DNA of 64,000 nucleotides from JAEUMY01 sp031394355. GTDB taxonomy: Bacteria > Pseudomonadota > Gammaproteobacteria > Burkholderiales > Usitatibacteraceae. Position numbers and translations under genes: made by a program. Shown here piece by piece: positions 32,506 to 41,411 of the stretch. The stretch spans positions 1 through 64,000 of the forward strand of contig JANNSU010000075.1 of NCBI GenBank assembly GCA_031394355.1. Direction: 5' to 3'. Positions within the stretch are counted from its first letter, which is position 1. Each line of letters opens with the position of its first letter. The notes under the pieces were generated by a model. It was not told the DNA's origin and ran no database searches. It was given only the letters and a program-made list of their open reading frames with translations.

Positions 32506-34368
32506 ATGGCATGGACCAAACAAGTTCTGCGCGTGAATCTCACCCAGGGTACCTGCAAGAGCGAGCCCCTCAACATGGCCTGGGCCAACGAGTACCTCGG
32601 CCAACGCGGACTCGCGACCAAGTACTTCACCGAGGAAGTTTCTCCAACGGTCGATCCGCTTTCCCCCGACAACAAACTGATCTTCGCCACCGGTCCGCTC
32701 ACGGGCACGATGGCTTCCACCGGCGGCCGTTATTCGGTCATCACGAAGGGCCCGCTCACCGGGGCCATTGCCTGCTCCAACTCCGGCGGCTATTGGGGCG
32801 CGGAACTCAAGTTTGCCGGCTGGGACATGATCATCTTCGAGGGCAAGTCATCGAAGCCGGTGTATCTGTTCATCCAGGACGACAAGGCCGAGTTGCTGGA
32901 TGCAACCGACCTGTGGGGCAAGACCACTTGGGATACCGAACCCTTGTTGAAGACGCGTCATCAGGACCCGCAAATCCGTGTGTCTTCCATCGGCCGGGCT
33001 GGCGAGACGGGCTGCCTGTTTGCCTGTGTCGTGAATGATCTGCATCGCGCGGCAGGACGATCCGGCGTGGGCACGGTGATGGGCTCGAAGAACCTGAAGG
33101 CCATCGCCGTGCGCGGCACCAAGGGTGTCGGCAACATCAAGGATGCGCCCGCATTCTTCAAGGCCACTGCAGCAGCCAAGAAAGTGCTGGCCGACAACGC
33201 AGTGACCGGACAAGGCCTGCCCAAGTACGGTACGCAGGTGCTGATGAACGTGATCAACGAAATCGGTGCATTGCCGACGCGCAACCACCAGGACGTGCAA
33301 TTCGACGGTGCCAAGGACATCTCCGCGGAAGCCATGCATCAACCGCGCAAGACCGATGGCAAGCCCAATCTGGTGACCAACCAGGCTTGTTTCGGCTGCA
33401 CCATCGCCTGCGGCCGCATTTCCAAGCTGGACGAAACGCATTACACCGTCGTCAACAAGCCTGAATACTGGGGCGCGTCTGGCGGGCTGGAGTACGAAGC
33501 CGCGTGGGCACTGGGCTCCGCCAATGGCGTGAACGATCTGGAAGCGCTGACCTACGCCAACTTCGTGTGCAATGAAGATGGTTTCGACCCGATCTCATTT
33601 GGCGCAACCGTGGGTGCAGTGATGGAGCTGTACGAGATGGGTGTGTTGACCAAGGAGCAGCTCGGCATCGAAGCGCCGTTCGGTTCCGCGCAGGCGCTGA
33701 CGTTCTTCGCTGAACAGGTGGCGAAGGGAGAGGGCTTCGGCAAGGAGATTGCCATGGGGTCCAAGCGCCTCACCGCCAAGTACGGCCACCCGGACCTGTC
33801 CATGTCGGTGAAGGGTCAGGAATTCCCCGCCTATGACTCGCGTGGTATCCAGGGCATGGGGCTCGCGTATGCGACATCCAATCGTGGCGCGTGTCACTTG
33901 CGCGGCTACACCGTAGCCTCCGAGGTACTGGGCATTCCGGTGAAGACCGATCCGCTGGTCACCGACGGCAAAGCGGGATTGGTGAAGGCGTTCCAGGACG
34001 CGACGGCGGTGTTCGATTCCTCCGGCCTCTGCCTCTTCACGTCGTTTGCGTGGACGCTGCAGGACGTGGCCCCACAGCTGCAGGCAGCGTGTGAAGGCGA
34101 CTGGTCGCTGGAAAATCTCAATGTGGTGGGTGAGCGCATCTGGAACATGGAGCGCGAGTACAACCTCGCCGCCGGCTTCACCAGCAAAGACGACAATCTG
34201 CCGAAGCGTCTCACAACGGAAGCGGCCAAGTCGGGCCCTGCCAAGGGATTGGTCAGCGGACTCGACAAGATGCTGCCGGAGTATTACGCGGCACGCGGCT
34301 GGACCCCGGATGGCGTGCCCACGCCGGATACGCGGCATCGTTTGGGCACGGCAGCACTCAACAAGTGA
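32506..34368 (+). CDS. Tungsten-containing aldehyde:ferredoxin oxidoreductase catalytic subunit (AorB-like)
   Basis: The 620-residue protein has the family's full length. The N-terminal pterin-binding region includes FATGPLTGTMASTGGRYSV and KGPLTGAIACSNSGG. The [4Fe-4S] cluster uses C-x2-C-x3-C (CFGCTIAC) plus a later Cys, probably in ACHLRGY. The cofactor motif DxxGLC appears as DSSGLCLF near residue 505. It should oxidise aldehydes to acids, or reduce acids, with a tungsten bis-pterin cofactor. The electron-transfer gene is upstream and the FAD gene is downstream after a strong hairpin. Confidence 0.94.
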   Translation: MAWTKQVLRVNLTQGTCKSEPLNMAWANEYLGQRGLATKYFTEEVSPTVDPLSPDNKLIFATGPLTGTMASTGGRYSVITKGPLTGAIACSNSGGYWGAELKFAGWDMIIFEGKSSKPVYLFIQDDKAELLDATDLWGKTTWDTEPLLKTRHQDPQIRVSSIGRAGETGCLFACVVNDLHRAAGRSGVGTVMGSKNLKAIAVRGTKGVGNIKDAPAFFKATAAAKKVLADNAVTGQGLPKYGTQVLMNVINEIGALPTRNHQDVQFDGAKDISAEAMHQPRKTDGKPNLVTNQACFGCTIACGRISKLDETHYTVVNKPEYWGASGGLEYEAAWALGSANGVNDLEALTYANFVCNEDGFDPISFGATVGAVMELYEMGVLTKEQLGIEAPFGSAQALTFFAEQVAKGEGFGKEIAMGSKRLTAKYGHPDLSMSVKGQEFPAYDSRGIQGMGLAYATSNRGACHLRGYTVASEVLGIPVKTDPLVTDGKAGLVKAFQDATAVFDSSGLCLFTSFAWTLQDVAPQLQAACEGDWSLENLNVVGERIWNMEREYNLAAGFTSKDDNLPKRLTTEAAKSGPAKGLVSGLDKMLPEYYAARGWTPDGVPTPDTRHRLGTAALNK

Positions 34369-34388
34369 TGCTGTTCCGGTTTTGACTC

Positions 34389-34418
34389 GGCACCGCCCCG
34401 CAGACACGGGGCGGTGCC
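34389..34418 (+). terminator. Intercistronic hairpin between aorB-like and aorC-like genes
   Basis: A perfect 12-bp stem (GGCACCGCCCCG / CGGGGCGGTGCC) with a six-base loop starts 20 bp after the catalytic gene stop. No T-run follows and the next ribosome site is 4 bp away. It is more likely an mRNA-stability or partial attenuation element than a full terminator. Confidence 0.75.
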
Positions 34419-34433
34419 GCTTTGGAGAACACC

Positions 34434-35696
34434 ATGCACCACCTCATCATCGGCAATGGTCCCGCCGGCGTGATTGCAGCGGAGACCCTTCGCAAACACG
34501 CGCCTGCGTCGGACATCATCACGCTCATGGGCGACGAGCCCGAGCCGCCCTATTCCCGCATGGCGATCCCCTATCTGCTGCATGGCGCCATCGATGAGTC
34601 AGGCACCTATCTGCGGAAGCAATCGGACCACTTTGCCAATGCGAATATTCGCACCATGACCAGGCGTGCACAGAGTGTGGACACGCGCGGCCACTGGGTG
34701 CGCATGGACCGTGCGGAATCCATCCACTACGACAAGCTCCTCATTGCATCCGGCTCCGTTCCCAACACGCCACCGATACCCGGCATCGATCTGCCCAACA
34801 TTCACCCGTGCTGGACGCTGGAAGATGCTCGCCAGATCATGCGTGTCGCCAAGCCGGGCGCCAAGGTGCTGCAGATCGGTGCAGGATTCATCGGCTGCAT
34901 CATCATGGAGGCGCTGGCATCACGCGGCGTCGACCTCACGATCGTTGAAACCGGCAACCGCATGGTGCCGCGCATGATGACTGAGCGCGCGGGTGCCATG
35001 ATCAAGGGTTGGTGCGAGAAGCGCGGCATCAAGGTATTCACCGGTGTCTCGGTCGCAAGCATCAGCGAGGCCAATGGCCGGTTGTTCGCCACGCTCTCCA
35101 ACGGCGCAGGCATGGATGCCGATCTCATCATCAGCTCAACCGGGGTCAAGCCCCGCATCGACTTTCTGAAAGGCAGCGGCATCGAATGCGACCAGGGCGT
35201 GCTCGTGGATGAATTCATGCGCAGCAACATCCCGGACGTTTACGCGGCGGGCGATGTCTCGCAGTCGCTCGACTTCTCCACGGGCGAGCGCGTGGTCAAC
35301 GCCATCCAGCCGGTGGCAGCCGATGAGGCCCGCACTGCGGCGTTGAACATGGCCGGCAGGCAGGTGTCCACGAAGGGAAACCTTTCCATGAATGTGCTCG
35401 ATACCGTCGGTCTCGTCGCATCGTCGTTCGGGCAATGGTGGGGTGAGCGACCAGAGGATGGCGGAGATCATGCCGAACTCGAAGATGACGCCGCGTTTCG
35501 TTACCTGCGGCTGGAATTCCGAGATGATGTGCTGATCGGTGCCTGCAGTCTCGGTCTCACGGACCATATCGGTGCGCTACGCGGACTGATTCAGGGCCGC
35601 GTGCATCTCGGCGCATGGACCGACGCGCTGAAGCGTGAGCCCTTGCGCATCATGGACGCCTATCTCGCTACCGCGCAGAAGACTAGCTCGTGGTAG
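34434..35696 (+). CDS. FAD-dependent NAD(P)H oxidoreductase subunit (AorC-like)
   Basis: The 420-residue protein has two Rossmann folds, FAD-binding LIIGNGPAGVIAAETLRK at the N-terminus and NAD-binding VLQIGAGFIGCIIMEALA near residue 145, then the FAD motif VYAAGD. A C-terminal domain of about 100 residues ends the chain. ATG 34434 with TTGGAG upstream is the likely start. It would couple the tungsten enzyme to NAD(H). Palindrome copy 14 encodes Ala-Asn-Ile-Arg in HFANANIRTM. Confidence 0.9.
   Translation: MHHLIIGNGPAGVIAAETLRKHAPASDIITLMGDEPEPPYSRMAIPYLLHGAIDESGTYLRKQSDHFANANIRTMTRRAQSVDTRGHWVRMDRAESIHYDKLLIASGSVPNTPPIPGIDLPNIHPCWTLEDARQIMRVAKPGAKVLQIGAGFIGCIIMEALASRGVDLTIVETGNRMVPRMMTERAGAMIKGWCEKRGIKVFTGVSVASISEANGRLFATLSNGAGMDADLIISSTGVKPRIDFLKGSGIECDQGVLVDEFMRSNIPDVYAAGDVSQSLDFSTGERVVNAIQPVAADEARTAALNMAGRQVSTKGNLSMNVLDTVGLVASSFGQWWGERPEDGGDHAELEDDAAFRYLRLEFRDDVLIGACSLGLTDHIGALRGLIQGRVHLGAWTDALKREPLRIMDAYLATAQKTSSW
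34641..34652. repeat. Iterated palindrome, copy 14
   Basis: Exact copy in the FAD-subunit gene, flanked T/A, read as Ala-Asn-Ile-Arg. Confidence 0.95.
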
Positions 35697-35705
35697 CGTC
35701 GCGAC

Positions 35706-35960
35706 ATGCGCATCACCCTGAAACTCTACGCAACACTCACCGACTACCTGCCCCCGACGGCAAGGTCGAACAACCAGATGATGGTCGAGGCAGAGCGGGA
35801 TGCCACGATTGCAACGCTGATTGCACCACTCAATCTGCCACCAAAGCAGGTGCATCTGGTGCTGGTAAACGGCGTGTACATTCCGCCCGCCGAGCGCGCC
35901 ACGCGAAACTTCGCAGAGGGTGATGTACTGGCCATCTGGCCGCCGATTGCGGGCGGATGA
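35706..35960 (+). CDS. MoaD/ThiS-family sulfur carrier
   Basis: The 84-residue ubiquitin-like protein ends in Gly-Gly (PPIAGG), the site that is thiocarboxylated. The fold pattern ITLKLYATLTDYLP ... VLVNGVYIPP ... LAIWPP is that of MoaD. It begins 9 bp after the FAD subunit and is co-directional with it. A dedicated sulfur carrier in this operon probably helps make the tungsten cofactor dithiolene, as in other tungsten oxidoreductase operons. Confidence 0.9.
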   Translation: MRITLKLYATLTDYLPPTARSNNQMMVEAERDATIATLIAPLNLPPKQVHLVLVNGVYIPPAERATRNFAEGDVLAIWPPIAGG

Positions 35961-36009
35961 ACTGGAGCAAGGCCGTTCTCACATCCACCGTCGTGGAGCC
36001 GAATGACTG

Positions 36010-36294
36010 ATGCCTGATCAACACGAGTTCGAGATGGCCCTCACCAAGGATGAGTTTCTGAGACTGCTGCCTGTAGCGGTCGGCACGACATTCCAGATCA
36101 CGGGGTCGCGCATTGCCGGCGCCGATGATCGCGTGACATGGACCATCGAGCTCCTGCCGATGGCGCCTCGTCGCATTGCACTGCTGGTGCTTCCACGCCT
36201 GTGTGTGACGATCAAGCTGGATGCCGGCGATGCCTTGGCATACGAGGCTTGGCTCAACCGCTTCATGCTCGGCTATCAACGTGCGGGCGGCTGA
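36010..36294 (+). CDS. Unknown small protein of the aldehyde oxidoreductase operon
   Basis: The 94-residue protein has no signal peptide. It reads as a small alpha/beta fold with LTKDEFLRLLPVAVGTTFQITGSRI, then WTIELLPMAPRRIALLVLPRLCVTI and an amphipathic helix WLNRFMLGYQRAGG. It lies 49 bp after the MoaD-like gene and before the convergent Crp/Fnr gene, so it is probably the last gene of the operon. I do not recognise it. A cofactor-insertion or assembly role is only a guess from position. Confidence 0.75.
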   Translation: MPDQHEFEMALTKDEFLRLLPVAVGTTFQITGSRIAGADDRVTWTIELLPMAPRRIALLVLPRLCVTIKLDAGDALAYEAWLNRFMLGYQRAGG

Positions 36295-36309
36295 TCCCCG
36301 TGTGTGGAA

Positions 36310-36981
36310 TCAGTTCGCAAGCTGCTCCAGCGCCTCCCGGTTGTTCACCTCGATATCGAGGTGATGCACCGTCAGCACACCCTGATCGGACAGCTCACGC
36401 AGGGTTCGCGAAAAGTGCTCCTTGGTCATGTGCAGTCGCGAAGCGATGAGCCCTTTCTTGGCTGGGAGATGGATGATGTTTCCAGCTTTTCGTCCAGCCG
36501 AAACCCACACATCCATGAGGTAGCGGGCCAACCGCTGTTCTGCCTTGCAGAACAGCAGGTTCTCTAGCTCGTTCATTCGCTCATAAAGCTGCCAGGCCAG
36601 GTCCTGGGACATGTTCCAGCCGAGACGATGATTGCTCGCCAGCTCGGCGAGCAGCGCGGGACCACCGACAAACTGCAGGGTACAAGGCGTCATTGCGATA
36701 GCTGTGGCCAGATGCGGTCGCTTCATCAACGTGGCGACCGCACCAAGGTGTTCGCCCTCGCTGCATATCGCGGTCACATGTTCTTCACCATGTGTGGACT
36801 CGCTGCAGAGCTTGATTTGGCCGGACAGGATGAGATACACGCCTGATGCATCGTCACCTTTGCGGAAAATCGCTTCTCCCTTTGCCGCAGACAACGATTG
36901 AGACGCCTCCACCAGACGATGCAGCGCATCGCGATTGAGCTCTCGGAACAGACGGCAATCATGAATGGCTGTTGGCGACAT
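36310..36981 (-). CDS. Crp/Fnr-family transcriptional regulator
   Basis: The 223-residue protein has an N-terminal cyclic-nucleotide-binding-type beta-roll (LFRELNRDALHRLVEAS; GEAIFRKGDDASGVYLILSG), a long dimer helix and a C-terminal HTH (KKGLIASRLHMTKEHFSRTLRELS). There is no N-terminal cysteine cluster as in FNR, so oxygen sensing by Fe-S is unlikely; a DNR-type heme or other ligand is possible. It is convergent to the aldehyde oxidoreductase operon and divergent from the cytochrome genes. The box at 37062 lies in the divergent region. Confidence 0.9.
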   Translation of the reverse strand: MSPTAIHDCRLFRELNRDALHRLVEASQSLSAAKGEAIFRKGDDASGVYLILSGQIKLCSESTHGEEHVTAICSEGEHLGAVATLMKRPHLATAIAMTPCTLQFVGGPALLAELASNHRLGWNMSQDLAWQLYERMNELENLLFCKAEQRLARYLMDVWVSAGRKAGNIIHLPAKKGLIASRLHMTKEHFSRTLRELSDQGVLTVHHLDIEVNNREALEQLAN

Positions 36982-37061
36982 GCTGTTTGGCCGACGTTGA
37001 GTGGAAGGTGCACCGGTTCTGGTGCGACATGAACATCCTGAGCGATCCGTACTGACATCAT

Positions 37062-37075
37062 TTGATCTGTGTCAA
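37062..37075. promoter_or_regulatory. FNR/DNR-like operator TTGAT-N4-GTCAA
   Basis: TTGATCTGTGTCAA matches the Crp/Fnr-family consensus with four-base spacing. It is 81 bp from the regulator start and 121 bp from the cytochrome start, in the divergent gap 36982-37195. A second palindrome TTGATATCAA is at 37111-37120. It probably controls one or both flanking units. Confidence 0.75.
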
Positions 37076-37195
37076 ATGCGGATGCAATGGAAGAATCCTC
37101 AGCACGTTCTTTGATATCAATTAAAGAACTTATCGTCTGGCATAGCTAGCATCGAGGCATTGACGACTTCTTCGTCACGCCAACAGGAGAACTTC

Positions 37196-37531
37196 ATGTT
37201 TGCCACTCCTTTCCGCCTCGCGCTCTTTACCAGCCTGATCTGGATTACCGGGGCGCTTGCGCAGGCCACCGATGCCCCTGCCGCTGAGGCGCTCGCCAAG
37301 AAGAGCAAGTGCCTTACCTGTCACAGCATCGACAAGAAGAAGGATGGCCCCTCATTCAAGGAGATCGCCGCCAAGTACAAGGACAAGGCGGATGCGGAGC
37401 AGAGGCTGTTCATCCAACTGACGACCAGTCCGAAGGTAAAGGTGGACGGCAAGGAAGAAACACACGAATCGCTGAAGACCAAGAACGATGCAGAGATTCG
37501 CAACGTGATCCGCTGGATTCTGACTCGATGA
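37196..37531 (+). CDS. Single-heme periplasmic c-type cytochrome
   Basis: The 111-residue protein has AGGAG upstream and a signal peptide ending near ALA-QAT. One heme motif CLTCH is near residue 39. The later sequence (GPSFKEIAAKYKDKADAE) and the terminal RNVIRWILTR helix resemble small class I cytochromes c of the c551/c552 type; the distal Met is not obvious in the 40-90 region. It precedes the decaheme cytochrome and porin genes, so it likely passes electrons to or from them. Confidence 0.88.
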   Translation: MFATPFRLALFTSLIWITGALAQATDAPAAEALAKKSKCLTCHSIDKKKDGPSFKEIAAKYKDKADAEQRLFIQLTTSPKVKVDGKEETHESLKTKNDAEIRNVIRWILTR

Positions 37532-37565
37532 AGTCTGGCGTGCTTTGTCTTTGAAGGGACCTGCC

Positions 37566-37715
37566 GTGGCAAGTCTCATCGTGCGCATCCAATCCATCTG
37601 GCATGCCGAGGGCAATGCTGAAGGCAAGACATGCGTTGATTGCCAGTACGGTATCGGTATCGCTTGCGAGGAGCCGGATGGACCAGACCTGCAGGAATTG
37701 TTCGCCAACAAATGA
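37566..37715 (+). CDS. Possible 49-residue cysteine-containing small protein
   Basis: Between the mono-heme cytochrome and the decaheme gene a GTG frame with GAAGGGA upstream encodes 49 residues. It includes GKTCVDCQYGIGIACEE and ends LQELFANK. The CxxC plus a third Cys could bind metal or form a disulphide. There is no signal peptide. It is not a known family to me and may be chance, but it fills an otherwise empty stretch of 180 bp. Confidence 0.35.
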   Translation: MASLIVRIQSIWHAEGNAEGKTCVDCQYGIGIACEEPDGPDLQELFANK

Positions 37716-37764
37716 ACGGCACCGCCCGACGCGGGATGCAATCAGACATTTTAGGGAGAGCAGG

Positions 37765-38778
37765 ATGACTCGGACCACACTACTAACCTGGCTCGGCACG
37801 GCTGCCTTGGTCATTGCAGGCTTATTGGTCAGCACGGCTGTGCCTGCGCAAGGCACGGCCAAGGACGTTGTGCTGAAGGGGGACGCGAAATGCACGCGAT
37901 GCCACGACGAGAACGAAGCCTACCCGGTGCTCTCCATTGGCAAGACCCGCCACGGAACCGTGGCAGATAGTCGCAACCCGACCTGTACGAGCTGCCACGG
38001 GGAGAGCGACAAGCACATCAACAAACCGTCGGATAGCAAGGAGCGTCCCAAGCCAGATCGCCTGTATGGCATGCGTCCCACCATTCCCGCCGAACAACAG
38101 GTCGACCGCTTCTTCGGCTTCTTCGGCAAGAACACCGCGACGCCGATGGCAGAGCGAAACAGCGCTTGCATAGGTTGCCACGAAGGCGGCAAGCGCATGC
38201 ACTGGGCCGGCAGCGCGCACGACTCGCGTGACGTGGCGTGCACATCCTGCCATCAGATCCACACCTCTCATGACAAAGTGAAGGACAAGCAGACGCAACC
38301 CGAAATCTGCTACACCTGCCACAAGGAACAACGTGCCCAGATGAATCGCCCCTCGCACCATCCGGTGAAGGAAGGCAAGATGACTTGCACCGACTGCCAC
38401 AACCCGCATGGCTCGGCAGGTGAGAAGCTGCTGGTGAAGGACAACGTCAATGACACCTGTTACACCTGCCACCTGGAAAAGCGTGGACCGTTCCTGCGCG
38501 GGCACCAGCCCGTCGCGGAAAACTGCAGCAACTGCCACAACCCGCATGGCACCACCAATGACAACCTGCTCAAGGTACGTGCGCCCTTCCTTTGCACACA
38601 GTGCCATGAGCCGACCAGTCACCGAGGCAATCTGCCTGGCGTGACCGGCGGTACGGTGGGTGGCACCGGAAGCGGTGTCAGCATCGGCTTGGCCAGATCC
38701 TGCCTCAATTGTCACACCAACATTCACGGCACCAACAATCCCGCAAGTATCACCAACGAGCGGACATTCCGTCGTTGA
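37765..38778 (+). CDS. Decaheme c-type cytochrome (MtrA/PioA/DmsE family)
   Basis: The 337-residue periplasmic protein has a signal peptide and ten CxxCH heme sites: CTRCH, CTSCH, CIGCH, CTSCH, CYTCH, CTDCH, CYTCH, CSNCH, CTQCH and CLNCH. Length and count match MtrA, MtoA, PioA or DmsE. In known systems MtrA inserts into the MtrB barrel to move electrons across the outer membrane. The MtrB-like gene follows by 20 bp. Direction of electron flow (outward reduction or inward Fe(II) oxidation) cannot be told. An outer-surface OmcA/MtrC-type multiheme cytochrome is not in the window. Confidence 0.94.
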   Translation: MTRTTLLTWLGTAALVIAGLLVSTAVPAQGTAKDVVLKGDAKCTRCHDENEAYPVLSIGKTRHGTVADSRNPTCTSCHGESDKHINKPSDSKERPKPDRLYGMRPTIPAEQQVDRFFGFFGKNTATPMAERNSACIGCHEGGKRMHWAGSAHDSRDVACTSCHQIHTSHDKVKDKQTQPEICYTCHKEQRAQMNRPSHHPVKEGKMTCTDCHNPHGSAGEKLLVKDNVNDTCYTCHLEKRGPFLRGHQPVAENCSNCHNPHGTTNDNLLKVRAPFLCTQCHEPTSHRGNLPGVTGGTVGGTGSGVSIGLARSCLNCHTNIHGTNNPASITNERTFRR

Positions 38779-38798
38779 ACGGCAAGGGGACACATATC

Positions 38799-40847
38799 AT
38801 GCGCGCATCCACACCGAAACCCGCAAGGCTCTCCCTGCTGGCGCTTGCCCTGCTTCCACTCACCCAGCCCGCCTTTGCCGACGAGGCCGAAGACCGTCGG
38901 CTGCTGACGAAACCGGATTCATCAATCCTGGTCGGGGTTGGCAGCATCAATCGCGACAACAGCCGGTTCGGCCAGTATCTGGGACTGCACGAGAAAGGCA
39001 GCTATGGCCTGTTCGATATCCTGAGCGTGACACGCGACGACACCACCGGCACCTGGCTTCGCATCGACGCGCGCAATCTCGGCCTCACCAGCCGAGACAT
39101 CCGCATCGATCACAACCGTCAGGGAGACTGGGGCTACTTCATTCAATGGAATGAAATTCCGCGCGCGAGCCAGTACACGATCAACACCCGGCTGGCAGGC
39201 ATCGGCTCGGGCACACAAGCCGTCGCCGGCGAGCCCGTGGCCCGCGATGTCCGCCTGGAGACGTTGCGCCAAGCTGTGCTGCTCGGTTTCGACAAGCATT
39301 TCGGCAATGGCTACGAGGCGCAGGTGCGGATGAAGAGCGAGGACAAGAGCGGCTCGCGACTGTTCGGCCGATCCAGCGGAGACTTCATCGCAGAGCCGAT
39401 CGACAGCACGATCAGCGAGCTGGAGGCGACTCTGGGATTCGTGGGGAAGTCGTTCCAATGGAGCGCTGGCTACAACGGCACACGCTACGACAATCACGTG
39501 ACCGCGCTGTTCGCGACCGGCGGTGCCGGCTCATCGTTCTCACCGATTGCATTGCCGCCGGGAAATCAGGGACACCAGTTCTATATCAGCGGTGCATATG
39601 CGTTCACACCCGCTACCCGAGCACATGCCAAGCTGTCCTGGGGGCGCTTTACTCAGGATGACGCGTTCATCCCGGTGCCGACAGCCAATCCCAATCTCAC
39701 GGGCAAGACTCAGCTCGATGGCCGCATCGACACAAAGCTTTTTTCTGCGGGACTGTCCAGCCGACTTCTGCCTGCACTCAGTGTGAATGCGAATATTCGC
39801 ATTGAGGACCGCGACGACAAAACACCCGCAGTACGCTACGGCGCCGCACCCGCTGCGGGAAGCACTTTCGACGGGCTGTACGAACCCCGATCCATCGGCA
39901 CGCGATTTGCAAAGTTTGAGGGCACATATCGCCTGCCAGCCGGCTTGTCGCTCGTGGCCGCACTGGAGCAGGACAACAAGGAGCGCTTCGTACCACCCGG
40001 CCCGGTCGTGACCGTGGCAGCGCGTCAGAAGTCCGAAGAAACCACTTGGAAGCTGGAAGCGCGCCGCGCCATGTCGGAAACACTGAATGGCACATTTGCC
40101 TGGCACAAATCCGAGCGCGATGGGTCGCCCCTGCTGACCAGCACCGGCTTCATCAGTGGCCTGCCGACCAGCAATCTGGTCGCGCCATTCAATGTGGCCG
40201 ATCGGGAGCGAGATAAGCGCAAGATGTCTCTCGACTGGACGCCAACGGGTGCACTTTCATTCCAACTTGTCGGCGAAGACTCGGATGACCAATACACCGG
40301 ACGCCCCATGGGATTGCGCGAAGGCAGTGAAAGGACGGTTTCCATCGATGCATCGCTGGCGTTGGCGGAAGCCTGGCAGATCACTGCCTGGGCTTCGCGC
40401 TCCCGGACGTCTGGCATGCAGGTTACGCAAACCTGTACCACCTCCGTCGCCAGCGTCTGCACGGTCGTGGGCCAAGTCTGGTCTGCAACGCTGGGCAACG
40501 TTGGCAATGCGGCTGGCCTCAGCCTTCGCGGTCAACTCAAGACCGGACTGGAACTGGGTGCTGATCTGCAGCGAACCAAGGATCGGGCCAACTTCGACGT
40601 CGTAGCGGTCTATCCGACTGGTGTGGCACCCCCGCCAACGTCGAACTACAGCGTCTCGCGGCTGAAAGTGTTCGGAAGAACAGCACTGAACAAGCAGGTA
40701 AGCGTGCGTGCGGAGGTAACCCATGAACGCTGGAACACCGATGACTGGACGTGGACCAACTGGGCCTTCGCGGACGGCACGCGGGTGCTGGAGAACGCCC
40801 GCCAGTCGATCACCTTTCTCGGCGTCGCCGTGCAGTACCGCTTCTGA
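38799..40847 (+). CDS. MtrB/PioB-family outer-membrane beta-barrel
   Basis: The 682-residue protein has a signal peptide ending at AFA-DEA. About 26-28 amphipathic strands follow and the chain ends in the aromatic FLGVAVQYRF. Sequence such as SILVGVGSINRDNSRFGQY and LRIDARNLGLTSRDIRIDH is typical of MtrB/PioB. The CxxC near the mature N-terminus of Shewanella MtrB is absent here. With the decaheme protein it should form a transmembrane electron conduit. Palindrome copy 15 encodes Asn-Ala-Asn-Ile-Arg-Ile near residue 331, in a strand. Confidence 0.92.
   Translation: MRASTPKPARLSLLALALLPLTQPAFADEAEDRRLLTKPDSSILVGVGSINRDNSRFGQYLGLHEKGSYGLFDILSVTRDDTTGTWLRIDARNLGLTSRDIRIDHNRQGDWGYFIQWNEIPRASQYTINTRLAGIGSGTQAVAGEPVARDVRLETLRQAVLLGFDKHFGNGYEAQVRMKSEDKSGSRLFGRSSGDFIAEPIDSTISELEATLGFVGKSFQWSAGYNGTRYDNHVTALFATGGAGSSFSPIALPPGNQGHQFYISGAYAFTPATRAHAKLSWGRFTQDDAFIPVPTANPNLTGKTQLDGRIDTKLFSAGLSSRLLPALSVNANIRIEDRDDKTPAVRYGAAPAAGSTFDGLYEPRSIGTRFAKFEGTYRLPAGLSLVAALEQDNKERFVPPGPVVTVAARQKSEETTWKLEARRAMSETLNGTFAWHKSERDGSPLLTSTGFISGLPTSNLVAPFNVADRERDKRKMSLDWTPTGALSFQLVGEDSDDQYTGRPMGLREGSERTVSIDASLALAEAWQITAWASRSRTSGMQVTQTCTTSVASVCTVVGQVWSATLGNVGNAAGLSLRGQLKTGLELGADLQRTKDRANFDVVAVYPTGVAPPPTSNYSVSRLKVFGRTALNKQVSVRAEVTHERWNTDDWTWTNWAFADGTRVLENARQSITFLGVAVQYRF
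39789..39800. repeat. Iterated palindrome, copy 15
   Basis: Exact copy extended to AATGCGAATATTCGCATT (18 bp) in the MtrB-like gene, read as Ala-Asn-Ile-Arg. Confidence 0.95.
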
Positions 40848-40890
40848 TCGCAAGTCATGATTGAATAGGCGCTTTGCATGTCAAGGTGCC

Positions 40891-41313
40891 ATGTTCAATC
40901 CCTCGCGTGAAGAAGTCCGGCGTTTCCTGATGGAGGCTTGGCGGAAACGCCGTGAATCCCTTCCCGCCACGCCGCTTGAAACGGTGGCGGGCGATATCAT
41001 TGCCGCGCATCCCGAGTATCACGCGCTGCTTGGCGCTGACGAGAAGGCACTGGCACGTGAGTGGCTGCCCGAAGATGGGGAGACCAATCCTTTCCTGCAC
41101 CTGTCGATGCATCTGTCCATTCGCGAGCAGGTGTCCATCGACCAACCCGCCGGCGTTGCAGCACACCATGCGAGATTGTCCGGGACGACAGGCTCCGCAT
41201 TGGAAGCAGAACACCTGATGATGGATTGTCTTGGCGAGATGATCTGGCAGGCGCAGCGGCACCATACCCAGCCAGATCCGGCGATCTACCTGGCCTGCCT
41301 GGAGAGGAGATGA
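40891..41313 (+). CDS. DUF1841 family protein
   Basis: The 140-residue protein starts with MFNPSREEVRRFLMEAWRKRRE and contains LPLETVAGDIIAAHPEYHALL-like sequence and LHLSMHLSIREQVSIDQP, the core of DUF1841, found mainly in betaproteobacteria. The His-rich segments (HLSMHL; HHTQPD) might bind metal, but function is unknown. It is 43 bp after the MtrB gene; whether they share a transcript is unclear. Confidence 0.9.
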   Translation: MFNPSREEVRRFLMEAWRKRRESLPATPLETVAGDIIAAHPEYHALLGADEKALAREWLPEDGETNPFLHLSMHLSIREQVSIDQPAGVAAHHARLSGTTGSALEAEHLMMDCLGEMIWQAQRHHTQPDPAIYLACLERR

Positions 41314-41411
41314 CGGACGGTCATCGGGTTGCGATCACAAGGTAAAGCCAGCAAGACCCTGCTCCCGCGTACCGTGAAGCGGTCCGCAGATCATTTTTGG
41401 GTTCACCAAAC

